Virus record (IMG/VR): IMGVR_UViG_3300013130_002194
Location: 1-64,000 of that record
Source: a virus
Length of the DNA stretch: 64,000 nucleotides
Direction: 5' to 3' (one strand)
Below, piece by piece: positions 40,313 to 49,079 of the stretch. Under the pieces are notes generated by a model. The model was not told the origin of the DNA. It saw only the letters and a program-made list of their open reading frames with translations, and did not search any database. Position numbers and translations under genes: made by a program. How positions within the stretch are numbered: the first letter of the stretch is position 1; each line of letters begins with the position of its first letter.

Positions 40313-42114
40313 AGCACGTCAATTTTAAAAATCTCACCATTAAGAACTTTTTGTCTGTAGGTGAGAAACCTGTTGAGCTTACTTTTAAGCCAGGTCTCAA
40401 CATTATTACTGGCACTAATAAAGATAAAGAAGATCGTCGCAACGGAGTCGGTAAATCGACTGTTGCTGATGCTCTTCACTTTGCTATCTTTGGAAACACT
40501 CTTCGCGAGATCAATACAAAGTATATTAAGAATAATATCACGGATGGTAAGGTCAAAGTGGCTCTCGAATTTGAGATTGTCTCTAATAACGTTACAACTG
40601 AGATATATGTTGAGCGTACTCTGAATCCGGCTAAGGTTTATCTCAAGATTAACGGTGAAGATAAGACTCGCGATAGTATTGCCAACACCAATACCTATAT
40701 TGAGTCTCTTCTTTCTACTAATGCTGATATTTTTCAGAACTGTGTTACATTGACTATCAATAACACTATACCTTTCATGGGTAAAAAGAAAGGAGAAAAG
40801 CGTAAGTTTATCGAAAGTATCTTTAATCTAGAAGTATTCTCTAGAATGTCTGATAGACTCAAGGCTGACATTAACGAAGTTAAGAACTCTTACAATACAG
40901 AGTTTACCCGGTTAAGTACTTTGCAGTCTAATTATAATAGTCTTAACTCTCAAAGTGATTCCTTTGAAGAAGATCGCCGCAATCGACTTCAGAAATATCT
41001 TAATAGAAAGAAGAACAACAATGCTGAATTGGCTGTTATTGAAGACTATTTGAGAGAGTTTAAAGACGTCTCAATTGATCCTATTAAGGATAAGATTGTT
41101 ATTGCTAATGAGAACTTAAAGAAAACAGATACTAAAATTAATGAGTTCTTTACTAAAAGATCTCAAGTTGAGACTGAAATTACTCATTTGAACCATCGTT
41201 ATAAGACTATTGGTACAAAAGAGGATAAGTGTCCTGTTTGCGCAAGATCTATTCTTGATCATGATAGAGAGCATATCGATTTAGAAAAGAAAAAAACTCT
41301 TGATGAGATTAATCAAAAGAAACAGGACAAACAAAAAATCGAAGCAGATAACCAAAAGTTTGATGCTGTAAAGGCTTTTATATGCAGTCAAATTAAAGAC
41401 CTTAACCAGAAGCTTAAAGACGCAGAACTAGAGCTAGTCAAATACAAGAATAACTTAGAGCGTAAAGAACAGCTCAAAGGCTGGCTCACTACTTTGGATG
41501 ATGACATTGATGTAGTATCTAAGCAAGAGAATACTTACAAGAAAATCTTGACTGAATCTAAGAGCAGCATAACTGAAAGCGAGACTAAGATTGAGACTAT
41601 TAAGAATCTTTCCAAGGTTCTCGATAACGTCAAGTTTGTTGTCTCTGAAGAAGGTGTTAAGTCTTATATTATCAAGAAGATCTTGCAATTGTTTAACAAC
41701 AAGATTGCTTATTACTTGAGCAAGCTAGACTCTAACTGTGTTCTTACCTTTGACGAATACTTCGAAGAGAAGATTATCAATGATAAGGGCATTGAGTGTA
41801 GCTATAACAATTTCTCTGGAGCTGAAAAGAAGACTATTGACTTGGCTTGTTTGTTTGCGTTTATGGATATTAGACGCCTGCAAGGGGATGTAGCATATAA
41901 TGTTTGCTTGTTCGATGAACTGCTAGACTCCTCGTTTGATGAGAAAGGTGTAGAGTTGGTGCTAGACGTACTAAAAGACCGCTCTGACCTGTATAGCGAG
42001 TGTTGCTATATTATTTCACATCGTAAGGAATCTATCAAGGCTGCTACTGGAGAGATTATTTATCTTGAGAAGTATAATGGTATTACTCAACGTATGGAAT
42101 TTACTGGTCTGTAA
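40309..42114 (+). CDS. 46: Recombination nuclease ATPase gp46 (Rad50/SbcC-like)
   Basis: A 601-residue SMC-type ATPase (T4: 560). Walker A is split by an insert typical of phage Rad50 proteins (G-T-N-K-D-K-E-D-R-R-N-G-V-G-K-S-T, 35-51). A long coiled coil occupies about 180-440, with the zinc hook KCPVCARS near residue 306. The signature FSGAEKKTIDLACLFAFMD (about 503-521) and Walker B VCLFDELLDSSFDEKG (about 532-547) complete the head. It overlaps gene 47 and works with it. Confidence 0.96.
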   Translation: MKHVNFKNLTIKNFLSVGEKPVELTFKPGLNIITGTNKDKEDRRNGVGKSTVADALHFAIFGNTLREINTKYIKNNITDGKVKVALEFEIVSNNVTTEIYVERTLNPAKVYLKINGEDKTRDSIANTNTYIESLLSTNADIFQNCVTLTINNTIPFMGKKKGEKRKFIESIFNLEVFSRMSDRLKADINEVKNSYNTEFTRLSTLQSNYNSLNSQSDSFEEDRRNRLQKYLNRKKNNNAELAVIEDYLREFKDVSIDPIKDKIVIANENLKKTDTKINEFFTKRSQVETEITHLNHRYKTIGTKEDKCPVCARSILDHDREHIDLEKKKTLDEINQKKQDKQKIEADNQKFDAVKAFICSQIKDLNQKLKDAELELVKYKNNLERKEQLKGWLTTLDDDIDVVSKQENTYKKILTESKSSITESETKIETIKNLSKVLDNVKFVVSEEGVKSYIIKKILQLFNNKIAYYLSKLDSNCVLTFDEYFEEKIINDKGIECSYNNFSGAEKKTIDLACLFAFMDIRRLQGDVAYNVCLFDELLDSSFDEKGVELVLDVLKDRSDLYSECCYIISHRKESIKAATGEIIYLEKYNGITQRMEFTGL

Positions 42115-42117
42115 CTG

Positions 42118-42125
42118 TAAATAAA
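42118..42125 (+). promoter_or_regulatory. Late promoter box (TAAATAAA)
   Basis: Ends 4 bases before the ATG at 42130; separates a late glycosyltransferase from the early operon upstream. Confidence 0.5.
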
Positions 42126-42129
42126 GCAA

Positions 42130-43392
42130 ATGATACGCCCTGGTTTTAATGTTCTTGGTCGCCCTAATATTGGTATGCCACCAATGATTGCAAACAACGC
42201 TCTTATTGAATATGAAACAAAGCAACCAAGAAAAGACCTAGTTCAGGCTGAAACTCAATTGCCTAAGAGTGTAAACTTTTTGGCAGATCATTCTGGTTGT
42301 GGTTTTTGGAGATTATTTTGGCCAGCAGATCAACTTAATTCAAGAGTTGAATCTGTAATTATGAATTCATGCCAAATGATTCATGACGAGCTTTTCTTTA
42401 GCACCTTGAAGACAGTTCGTATCCAAAGACAGGCTACTGAGAATCAATACAAATATGTTACTTATCTTGAGAAAATGAGAGATAAGTTTGGATTTAATCT
42501 CGCATATGAGATTGATGACATTATGTTCTATTCTGATATTCCAGAGTATAATAAATTTAAGCCAGGCTTTAGCGACCCTAAGATCGCAGAATTCTGTACT
42601 AAGATCATGCAGACCTGTAATGAGATCACAACTACTAATAAGTTCATTGGAGACTATTATGCTGATAAGACTGGTAATAAGAATGTAACTGTTATTCCAA
42701 ATTACCCACCTCGCTGGTGGATTGGTAATCACTATGATGAAAAGAAAATTAGTCAAAACTTCGACAAGAACCGCAAAAAGCCTCGTATCCTTTATGCAGG
42801 TTCTGGTGCTCACATTGATGTTGAAGGTCGTTGCAAATACAAAGACGACTTCTATCATGTCAATGAGATTGTTAGAAAAACAATAAACGAATTTCAATGG
42901 GTCTTTTTTGGAGCCTTGCCAATACCTCTTGTTGATCTCTACAAGTCTGGCAAGATTGAATTTCACAATTGGACTAAGCTGTATGACTTCCCTGATAAAA
43001 TTGCTAGTCTTAATGCGCAATTAATGATTGCTCCTTTGCAGGATAATGTCTTTAATCAAGGCAAGAGCGATATTAAGCTCATTGAAGCTGGAGCCTTTGG
43101 CGCCCCAGTTATTTGCCAAGATTTGGTTACCTACAAAGATGCAGACTTTAAATTTAAGACTGGTGATGATTTAGTTGATCAAATTAGAAAAGTTTTGAAG
43201 CATAAAGATGATTATATGAAGTCTTCTAGAAAGCATAGGGCTCGTTCTGAAAGACGCTTTCTTGAGAACCCTGAAAATTTAGGCAAGTGGAAAGAAATGT
43301 ATCATTACAAGTACGGAGCTGCTGAAAGAAAGCTTCTAAATGAATTCAACGGAATAGCTTGCGTTCCTGCGAGGGCTAGCGTATCATCATGA
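42130..43392 (+). CDS. GT4-type glycosyltransferase, late
   Basis: A 420-residue GT-B-fold protein. The C-terminal donor domain shows RILYAGSGAHIDVEG (about 217-231), FQWVFFGALPIPL (about 256-268) and the nucleotide-sugar motif KSDIKLIEAGAFGAPVIC (about 314-331) with the E-x7-E type acid. The N-terminal half carries YEIDDIMFYSDIP (about 125-137). It has a late promoter although surrounded by early replication genes, which suggests it glycosylates a virion protein. The acceptor is unknown. It ends 4 bases before the DNA polymerase gene. Confidence 0.82.
   Translation: MIRPGFNVLGRPNIGMPPMIANNALIEYETKQPRKDLVQAETQLPKSVNFLADHSGCGFWRLFWPADQLNSRVESVIMNSCQMIHDELFFSTLKTVRIQRQATENQYKYVTYLEKMRDKFGFNLAYEIDDIMFYSDIPEYNKFKPGFSDPKIAEFCTKIMQTCNEITTTNKFIGDYYADKTGNKNVTVIPNYPPRWWIGNHYDEKKISQNFDKNRKKPRILYAGSGAHIDVEGRCKYKDDFYHVNEIVRKTINEFQWVFFGALPIPLVDLYKSGKIEFHNWTKLYDFPDKIASLNAQLMIAPLQDNVFNQGKSDIKLIEAGAFGAPVICQDLVTYKDADFKFKTGDDLVDQIRKVLKHKDDYMKSSRKHRARSERRFLENPENLGKWKEMYHYKYGAAERKLLNEFNGIACVPARASVSS
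43359..43387 (+). promoter_or_regulatory. Sigma70-type promoter of DNA polymerase gene 43
   Basis: TTGCGT (43359-43364), 17-base spacer, TATCAT (43382-43387), 9 bases to the ATG at 43397. It lies inside the end of the upstream coding region; TGTATCAT/ATGATACA also forms a small inverted repeat (43381-43396). Confidence 0.6.
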
Positions 43393-43396
43393 TACA

Positions 43397-46003
43397 ATGT
43401 ATAGAAACGTAGCATATCGACAGCAAAATGGAGAAGGTGTTGTCTATCATTTCACGTGGGACGAAAACGGTAAACGGATTGTCACAGAACATACCGTTCG
43501 TCCCTATTATTATCGTGAAACAACTAGTGGGCGATCGACTCACACGAGCATCTATAATACTAAGCTTGAAAAGGTTAGCTTTGATACTGAGTATGATCGT
43601 AATACTTCTATTCGCTCAAAGGGTGGAGAAGATCGAGGAGTTATACGAGTTTATGAAAATCTTCGTGTTGAGCACCAATTCTTAGTCGACTACTATTGGA
43701 AGAACTGGAATAATATTAATCCAGTTGAAATGCCTCTCAAGACCTGGTTTCTTGATATCGAGGTGTACTCCCCAGACGAATTCCCTGAGGCTTCTAAGGC
43801 AGCTCATCCTGTTAATGTAATTACGATTTATGATACTCTTAAAGAGAAATACTTCTCTTGGGGTTATAAAGAGTATACCTCTAAGTCTGCTGACCATGAA
43901 TACTTTTTGTGTACTGATGAACGAGACATGTTCAAGAAGTTTCTTGACTTTGAGGCTCTAGATTATCCTGATATTATCTCTGGTTGGAACTCAGAGTTTT
44001 TTGACTTGCCTTACTTGATCAATCGTTTGGCTTTGCTCTTCGATGAAGAAGAACCTAAGCGCTTGTCTCCTGTTGGACGTCTTCGCGCTCGTGAGATTAG
44101 AACTGCATTTGGAAAGCTTCAGACTAAGTGGGGTATTGAAGGTATTTCTTGCGTAGACTATATTGAGTTGTATAAGACATTTACTCAGCAACCTCGTGAG
44201 AGTTATAAGTTGAATGCTATTGCTCAGCTTGAATTAGGCGAGGCTAAGATTGACTATGGTGAGTCTAATCTTGCATCTTTGGCTGAGAAGAACTGGGAGC
44301 TATTTATTGATTATAACGTTCAAGACGTTAAGCTGCTTGTTAAGCTCGATCAGGCTAAGATGTATGTTAAGCTACTTCGTACTTTAGCATTCGTTGGACT
44401 TACTCCTCTTGAGAATGCCCTTGGTACTATTTCGACTGTAACTGGTGCAGCTATCATTGAGGCTCGTAAGAACAACGTTGTTATTCCGACATTTGTAAGA
44501 ACTGATGATGAACGAGCTGAGAAGTACGAAGGGGCATATGTAAGTGACCCTCAAAAGGGTTTTCAAGATTATGTTGTATCTTTCGATGCTAACTCGCTGT
44601 ACCCTTCAGTCATGATTTCACTTAATCTCTCGCCAGAGACTAAGTTCGGTAGTATTGTATCTAAGAACAAAGATTACGTTGTTGTAAGGGATGTTAACAA
44701 TAGTGAATATAAGTTGACTCCAACTAAGTTCTTGGCTTTCTGTCAGAAAGAAGGTATTGCTATTACTAAGGCTGATAAACTATTCTTGCAGAATAAGAAA
44801 GGTATCTTTCCAACTATTACTGAGAGGTTTTGGCGAGTTCGTCAAGACTATAAGAAGCAATGGGACAAGACTCGGGCTCAACAATCTAAGTTTGATAAGA
44901 ATTCTGAAGATTATAAGAAGCTTAGTATTGAGGTTGAACGTCTTTGGATTCAGCAACTTACTTATAAGATTTTGATTAATCGTATTTACGGTTACTTTGG
45001 TAACAAGAGTTCACCAATGGGTGATCCTGATATTGCTCGTTCAATTACTCTTACTGGTCAAGGGGTTATTAAGAAGAGTAATGAGATTCTTAGAAAGTAT
45101 ATTAAGGATAAAACCGGTATGACTGATCAAGAGATTGAGAAGTTTGATCCAGTTATCTATAACGATACTGACTCGGTGTATATTACAATTAAAGAAATCG
45201 TTAAACGTAATAAGATTAATTTTTTTAACGGTAAAGAAATCTCAGCTGAGATATACAATATTGTAAATGATATTGAATCTGTCTTGAATAAAGAGATTGT
45301 TGATTGGGCTAAGAACTGCCTAAACTCTAAAGACCCTTGGTTTAAGTTCAAGCGAGAGTCTATTTGTGATACTGGCTTATTCTTGCAGAAGAAGCGCTAT
45401 GTATTGCATAAGCTTGATGACGAAGGTCTTAAGTGTAACAAGTTTAAGTATACTGGAGTTGAGGTTGTGAGATCTACAATGCCGAATCCGATCAAGCCAT
45501 TGGTCAAGAAGTTAATTGAGACCTTGATATTAACTAAGAGTTATCCGGAGACTAACAAGCTGTTTAATGAGACTTATGCTGTGTTTAAGGAGCTACCTAT
45601 TGAGAGCTATGCACAGGTAATGGGTGTATCTAATTACGATCACTATGCATTTAAGTGTCAAGGCTTTAAGACTGTTAAGGGTATGCCTTATCATGTTAAG
45701 TCGGCTTATTTTTATAACTTGTTGTTAGATAAGCTTAACTTGAAGCACAAGTATGAGCCAATTGTATCAGGTGATAAGATTCGATTTATTCGAGTTGAAC
45801 AACCTAATAAGTTTGGTGTTAAAACAATTGCTTATAAGTACAACTTCCCAGAAGAGTTTAAAGAGTTTCTCAAGCCTGATGTTGATATGATGTTTGAGAA
45901 GATTGTAAGCAATGTTATTGAGAGATTTTATGAAGCTGTCGACTTTAAGTTCGCACCCCCTGGACAGCAACTCAAGGCTAATTTGTTTGAGTTGTTCTCT
46001 TGA
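43397..46003 (+). CDS. 43: DNA polymerase, family B, gp43
   Basis: An 868-residue replicative polymerase (T4: 898). Exonuclease motif I is WFLDIEVYSP (about 114-123), exo II region DIISGWNSEFFDLPYL (about 192-207), exo III YNVQDVKLL (about 308-316). Polymerase motif A is SFDANSLYPSVM (about 394-405), motif B KILINRIYGYFGNKSSP (about 521-537), motif C YNDTDSVYI (about 587-595). The extreme C-terminus (KANLFELFS) resembles the clamp-binding tail. All catalytic Asp/Glu residues are present, so both polymerase and proofreading should work. Confidence 0.98.
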   Translation: MYRNVAYRQQNGEGVVYHFTWDENGKRIVTEHTVRPYYYRETTSGRSTHTSIYNTKLEKVSFDTEYDRNTSIRSKGGEDRGVIRVYENLRVEHQFLVDYYWKNWNNINPVEMPLKTWFLDIEVYSPDEFPEASKAAHPVNVITIYDTLKEKYFSWGYKEYTSKSADHEYFLCTDERDMFKKFLDFEALDYPDIISGWNSEFFDLPYLINRLALLFDEEEPKRLSPVGRLRAREIRTAFGKLQTKWGIEGISCVDYIELYKTFTQQPRESYKLNAIAQLELGEAKIDYGESNLASLAEKNWELFIDYNVQDVKLLVKLDQAKMYVKLLRTLAFVGLTPLENALGTISTVTGAAIIEARKNNVVIPTFVRTDDERAEKYEGAYVSDPQKGFQDYVVSFDANSLYPSVMISLNLSPETKFGSIVSKNKDYVVVRDVNNSEYKLTPTKFLAFCQKEGIAITKADKLFLQNKKGIFPTITERFWRVRQDYKKQWDKTRAQQSKFDKNSEDYKKLSIEVERLWIQQLTYKILINRIYGYFGNKSSPMGDPDIARSITLTGQGVIKKSNEILRKYIKDKTGMTDQEIEKFDPVIYNDTDSVYITIKEIVKRNKINFFNGKEISAEIYNIVNDIESVLNKEIVDWAKNCLNSKDPWFKFKRESICDTGLFLQKKRYVLHKLDDEGLKCNKFKYTGVEVVRSTMPNPIKPLVKKLIETLILTKSYPETNKLFNETYAVFKELPIESYAQVMGVSNYDHYAFKCQGFKTVKGMPYHVKSAYFYNLLLDKLNLKHKYEPIVSGDKIRFIRVEQPNKFGVKTIAYKYNFPEEFKEFLKPDVDMMFEKIVSNVIERFYEAVDFKFAPPGQQLKANLFELFS

Positions 46004-46019
46004 ATTCATAAAAAAAGCC

Positions 46020-46027
46020 TTTAAATA
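46020..46027 (+). promoter_or_regulatory. Late promoter box (TTTAAATA)
   Basis: Ends 2 bases before ATG 46030 and 8 before ATG 46036; the usual spacing favours the second. Confidence 0.4.
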
Positions 46028-46029
46028 TT

Positions 46030-46416
46030 ATGAGTATGGAAAAGAAAAACCTAATTGTATTCGTTGACAACGTTGGCCGTAACATCTATGGTGAGCTCGT
46101 TTTACGTGAAGAAAAGTATTTCTTCGTTAAAAATCCAGCCATCATAAATATTGTGCCGAACCCTAGCTCTGGCCAGCTTCAGGTCCAGGTGTTGCCTTAC
46201 TTCTTTGGAGAGTTTCTAAAGAACAAGGAAGAGCCTAAGACTGTTTGGAAGTTTAGCTTTAAGAGCGTGGTGGAGGCAACAGAACTCGACTTGGATGAAA
46301 AGTTGGTCAGCCAGTACGAGAGAATGTTTAGCAACTCCAAGATCATTACCCCTGACAAGCAGGTAACTCCTGCTGCTGCAGGTACTGCCGCTAAAGTTGT
46401 TAAACTATTTGAATAA
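46030..46416 (+). CDS. Conserved T4-like phage protein of unknown function
   Basis: A 128-residue protein (126 if started at the second ATG, 46036). Residues about 6-70 look like a small beta-barrel: NLIVFVDNVGRNIYGELV, then VKNPAIINIVPNPSS, then VLPYFFGEFL. I recall proteins with the same N-P-A-I-I and P-Y-F-F-x-E-F-L pattern in many T4-like phages of marine bacteria, uncharacterised. The C-terminus is Ala-rich. It lies between gene 43 and uvsX. Confidence 0.7.
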   Translation: MSMEKKNLIVFVDNVGRNIYGELVLREEKYFFVKNPAIINIVPNPSSGQLQVQVLPYFFGEFLKNKEEPKTVWKFSFKSVVEATELDLDEKLVSQYERMFSNSKIITPDKQVTPAAAGTAAKVVKLFE

Positions 46417-46436
46417 CAAATAGAAAACAATATAAT
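46409..46436 (+). promoter_or_regulatory. Sigma70-type promoter of uvsX
   Basis: TTGAAT (46409-46414), 16-base spacer, TATAAT (46431-46436), 6 bases to the ATG at 46443. Confidence 0.8.
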
Positions 46437-46442
46437 AGAAAT

Positions 46443-47540
46443 ATGAGTAAAGAAACGCAAAAAGCAATTGATAACGTATTTGAAGCATTAAACAAAATTA
46501 ATCCTGAAGCAAACTATCTTTCAGAACAAACGCTTTCTGAAGTTAGTGAATTTATCGATACAGGCTGTTATGTACTTAACGCCATTATGTCAGGTTCTCT
46601 CCTAACTGGAGGTATTCCAAAGGGCCGAATCACAGGGTTCATTGGACCATCCCAGACAGGTAAGACCTATATTATCAACAAGATTCTAGGCAATGCCCAG
46701 AAGAAGGGAATGATTCCAGTCATTTTCGATACTGAAATTGCTGTTGAGAGTCGTGGCGCAGAAAATGTTGGTCTTGATCCTAAAAAGACTAAGCATGTAC
46801 CTGTTGATACTGTTGAAAATTGCCGCAATCAGATCTTTGCTCTACTCGATGGTATTGAGAAGAATCCTAGTTTAAAGGGCAAGTTTATTATTAGCATTGA
46901 TTCGCTAGGTAACTTGTCTGCACAGAAAGAACTCAATGACGCTGAGGCTGGTAAGTCAGCTGGTGACATGGGTTTAAGAGCCAAGCAATTGAAGTCAATG
47001 CTAAGAACTTTGACTTACAAGGCTGCTCGTTCTGGTACTACTATTCTATTCAGTAACCATACTTACGATGACCCTGCCGCTATGTATCCAACTCTTGTAA
47101 AGAAGCAGTCTGGTGGCTCTGGTCCGATTTACATGGCTAGTTTGCTTGTGCAATTAGCCAGCCGTTCTGAAAAGCAGGACGATAAAAACGAAAACGATAA
47201 GATGCTTCCTGAGGCTAAAAACTATAGTGGTGTTACTCTCAGAGCTCTTACTGTTAAAAACAGATTTGTGCCTCCTTATCTTGAAGCAGAAATGTATCTG
47301 AACTTCCTGACTGGCCTTGATAAGTATGCTGGTATTCTTAATATGGCTGTTAACCATGGTGTTATTATCCAAACTGGGAGTACGTATACTTTGCCAGATG
47401 GAACCAAGTTAGGTTACTATAGCAAATTTAAGGAGGACAAAAATTTCTGGGACAATAAAATCATACCAGAAGTAGAAAAGATAATTCAGAAAAAATACAA
47501 ATACGGTAACTCCAGCTCAGATGCTAGCATCGAATTATAA
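46443..47540 (+). CDS. uvsX: RecA-like recombinase UvsX
   Basis: A 365-residue recombinase (T4: 391). Walker A is GPSQTGKT (68-75), the catalytic Glu lies in VIFDTEIAVE (about 93-102), Walker B in FIISIDSLGNLSA (about 148-160), and the L2/signature region in FSNHTYDDPAAMYPTLVKKQ-SGGSG (about 204-228). It forms filaments on single-stranded DNA for strand exchange with UvsY and gp32. Its own leaderless promoter and the terminator 120 bases downstream make it nearly monocistronic. Confidence 0.97.
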   Translation: MSKETQKAIDNVFEALNKINPEANYLSEQTLSEVSEFIDTGCYVLNAIMSGSLLTGGIPKGRITGFIGPSQTGKTYIINKILGNAQKKGMIPVIFDTEIAVESRGAENVGLDPKKTKHVPVDTVENCRNQIFALLDGIEKNPSLKGKFIISIDSLGNLSAQKELNDAEAGKSAGDMGLRAKQLKSMLRTLTYKAARSGTTILFSNHTYDDPAAMYPTLVKKQSGGSGPIYMASLLVQLASRSEKQDDKNENDKMLPEAKNYSGVTLRALTVKNRFVPPYLEAEMYLNFLTGLDKYAGILNMAVNHGVIIQTGSTYTLPDGTKLGYYSKFKEDKNFWDNKIIPEVEKIIQKKYKYGNSSSDASIEL

Positions 47541-47575
47541 TGATGAGTTGCCTGATGAAGAAGGAGGTGAAGAAA

Positions 47576-47647
47576 ATGGCCAAGACTAAGGAAACCCCCA
47601 AGACTAAGGAACCCCCCAAGAAGGAAACCCCCAAGAAGGGTAAGTAA
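47576..47647 (+). CDS. Lys/Pro-repeat micro-peptide with a Shine-Dalgarno site
   Basis: A 23-residue peptide reading MAKTKETPKTKEPPKKETPK then KGK, a repeat of K-E-T/P-P-K. The ATG follows GGAGGTG by 7 bases, a textbook ribosome-binding site in a genome where such sites are otherwise lacking. A longer in-frame start at 47543 (MSCLMKKEV...) would add 11 residues. It lies between uvsX and its terminator. Strongly basic and probably disordered; a nucleic-acid-binding role is possible. Could also be only a fortuitous frame. Confidence 0.4.
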   Translation: MAKTKETPKTKEPPKKETPKKGK

Positions 47648-47660
47648 GTTTAACGAAAAG

Positions 47661-47687
47661 GGGCAACAAAGTAAAATCTTGTTGCCC
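47661..47687 (+). terminator. Rho-independent terminator after uvsX
   Basis: Stem GGGCAACAA / TTGTTGCCC (47661-47669 and 47679-47687), loop of 9, followed by TTAATTTTGTTTT. The 3' arm contains the -35 of the queC promoter. Confidence 0.8.
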
Positions 47688-47710
47688 TTAATTTTGTTTT
47701 CATATATACT
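47682..47710 (+). promoter_or_regulatory. Sigma70-type promoter of the queC-GAT-GT-41 operon
   Basis: TTGCCC (47682-47687, inside the terminator stem), 17-base spacer, TATACT (47705-47710), 6 bases to the ATG at 47717. Confidence 0.75.
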
Positions 47711-47716
47711 CTGTGT

Positions 47717-48427
47717 ATGAGTAAATGTGTAATTCCTGTTAGTGGTGGCATTGATTCAACTGTCATGCTTTATGATGCTGCTGCATCTAAGACTTATTCA
47801 GATATCTTCGCAATTAGTTTTTATTACGGTCAGCGTCATGCTACGAAGGAGCTGGCTTGTGCGACTAAATCTGTTAACACTTTAAAGGAAAAATATCCAG
47901 AAATTAATATCTATCACCGAACCATTGATCTAAGCTTCTTCGGTGAGATTGCTATTAGCTCTTCAATTACAAATTATAGTATTGCTGTTGCTCAGACTAA
48001 AGATGTTCTCGGTGATCCACAACCAGTTAATTATGTACCGTTTCGTAATCTAATGATGCTATCGATTCTTTGCTCTTTTGCAGAGGCTCATGGTGCTCGA
48101 GATGTTTACTATGGTAGCGCTCTTGTTGATTCTCAGGCTGGTTATTGGGATTCTAGTAATGAGTTTTATTTGAATCTTGCTTCTGTTATTGGTCTCAATC
48201 GCAAGACTAAACTTTCTATTATTACCCCATTGATTAAGCTTGATAAGAAAGATATTATCAAGTTGGGTGATGAGCGTGGGGTTGACTTTAAGAGTACCTG
48301 GACTTGTTATGAAGGTAAAGAACAAGCCTGTGGGTATTGCCCGGCCTGCTCTAGTCGTATCAAAGGCTTTATGGATTATATGATGGTTGACCCTATTGAA
48401 TACAGCCGAGTGATTAAATTTATCTAA
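47717..48427 (+). CDS. queC: 7-cyano-7-deazaguanine (preQ0) synthase, QueC
   Basis: A 236-residue ATP-dependent enzyme converting CDG to preQ0. The PP-loop S-G-G-I-D-S-T (9-15) binds ATP, YYGQRHATKE (about 37-46) and VPFRNLMMLS (about 106-115) are family motifs, and the zinc site is Cys197, Cys205, Cys208 and Cys211 (TCYEGKEQACGYCPACSSR region). It is complete and of normal length. It starts an operon with a class II glutamine amidotransferase one base downstream, a glycosyltransferase and helicase 41, so preQ0 synthesis is timed with DNA replication. Confidence 0.96.
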   Translation: MSKCVIPVSGGIDSTVMLYDAAASKTYSDIFAISFYYGQRHATKELACATKSVNTLKEKYPEINIYHRTIDLSFFGEIAISSSITNYSIAVAQTKDVLGDPQPVNYVPFRNLMMLSILCSFAEAHGARDVYYGSALVDSQAGYWDSSNEFYLNLASVIGLNRKTKLSIITPLIKLDKKDIIKLGDERGVDFKSTWTCYEGKEQACGYCPACSSRIKGFMDYMMVDPIEYSRVIKFI

Positions 48428-48428
48428 T

Positions 48429-49079
48429 ATGTGTGCAATATTTGGTTCTTCTTGTAAAGAAAAATTTGTTAAACTATACGAGTTAAATAAACCTAGAGGG
48501 GTATCAGCTTCTAGCTATTTAACTATTACTGAAGGTGGCTGGATTGATTGTTACAAGAGCGCTGGTGCATTCGATGTAAATAGGTTGAAACCTAGTAAGT
48601 ATTATCTTGGCCATTGCCAGGCTCCGACTACAGTTAATCAAGAATTTAACTCTGAACTAGCTCACCCGTTTTATTGGAATCGCTTTTATGTAGCTCACAA
48701 TGGTATTATTACCAATGTGGAAGAGCTATGTAAAGAGTTTTTTATTAAGTTCGAAGACATTAAAGTTGACTCTAGTATCATTCCTGCTTTAATTGGTTAT
48801 TTTTATTATAAAAAGAACTCTGATCAACCTCAAGACATTATTAACCGTGTTGCTGAGTTGCTCAAAGGTACTTTTGCTTGTTATATTATAGATGATAGAT
48901 CTAATCGAGTATTTCTCATTCGATCAGGTTCTACATTGTTCTATGATCAAGACGGCAACATATCTTCTACTAAATTCGAAAAAGCTTTACCTTTTCAAGA
49001 AGGTAGAGTAGGAGAGATTGTTAATAACAAGATTATCCTTCACAATAACTTTATTTGTAATTCTCCATTTTTTATATGA
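48429..49079 (+). CDS. Class II glutamine amidotransferase domain, next to queC
   Basis: A 216-residue Ntn-type glutaminase with the nucleophile Cys2 directly after the initiator Met (M-C-A-I-F-G), GHCQAPTTVNQE (about 61-72) and YVAHNGIITNVEEL (about 89-102), the residues that bind glutamine in the GATase II family. It releases ammonia from glutamine. It has no synthase domain of its own and begins one base after queC. Fused GAT-QueC proteins are known in archaeosine-type (G+) synthesis, so an unfused pair amidating preQ0 is the natural reading; amidation of another product is possible. Confidence 0.85.
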   Translation: MCAIFGSSCKEKFVKLYELNKPRGVSASSYLTITEGGWIDCYKSAGAFDVNRLKPSKYYLGHCQAPTTVNQEFNSELAHPFYWNRFYVAHNGIITNVEELCKEFFIKFEDIKVDSSIIPALIGYFYYKKNSDQPQDIINRVAELLKGTFACYIIDDRSNRVFLIRSGSTLFYDQDGNISSTKFEKALPFQEGRVGEIVNNKIILHNNFICNSPFFI

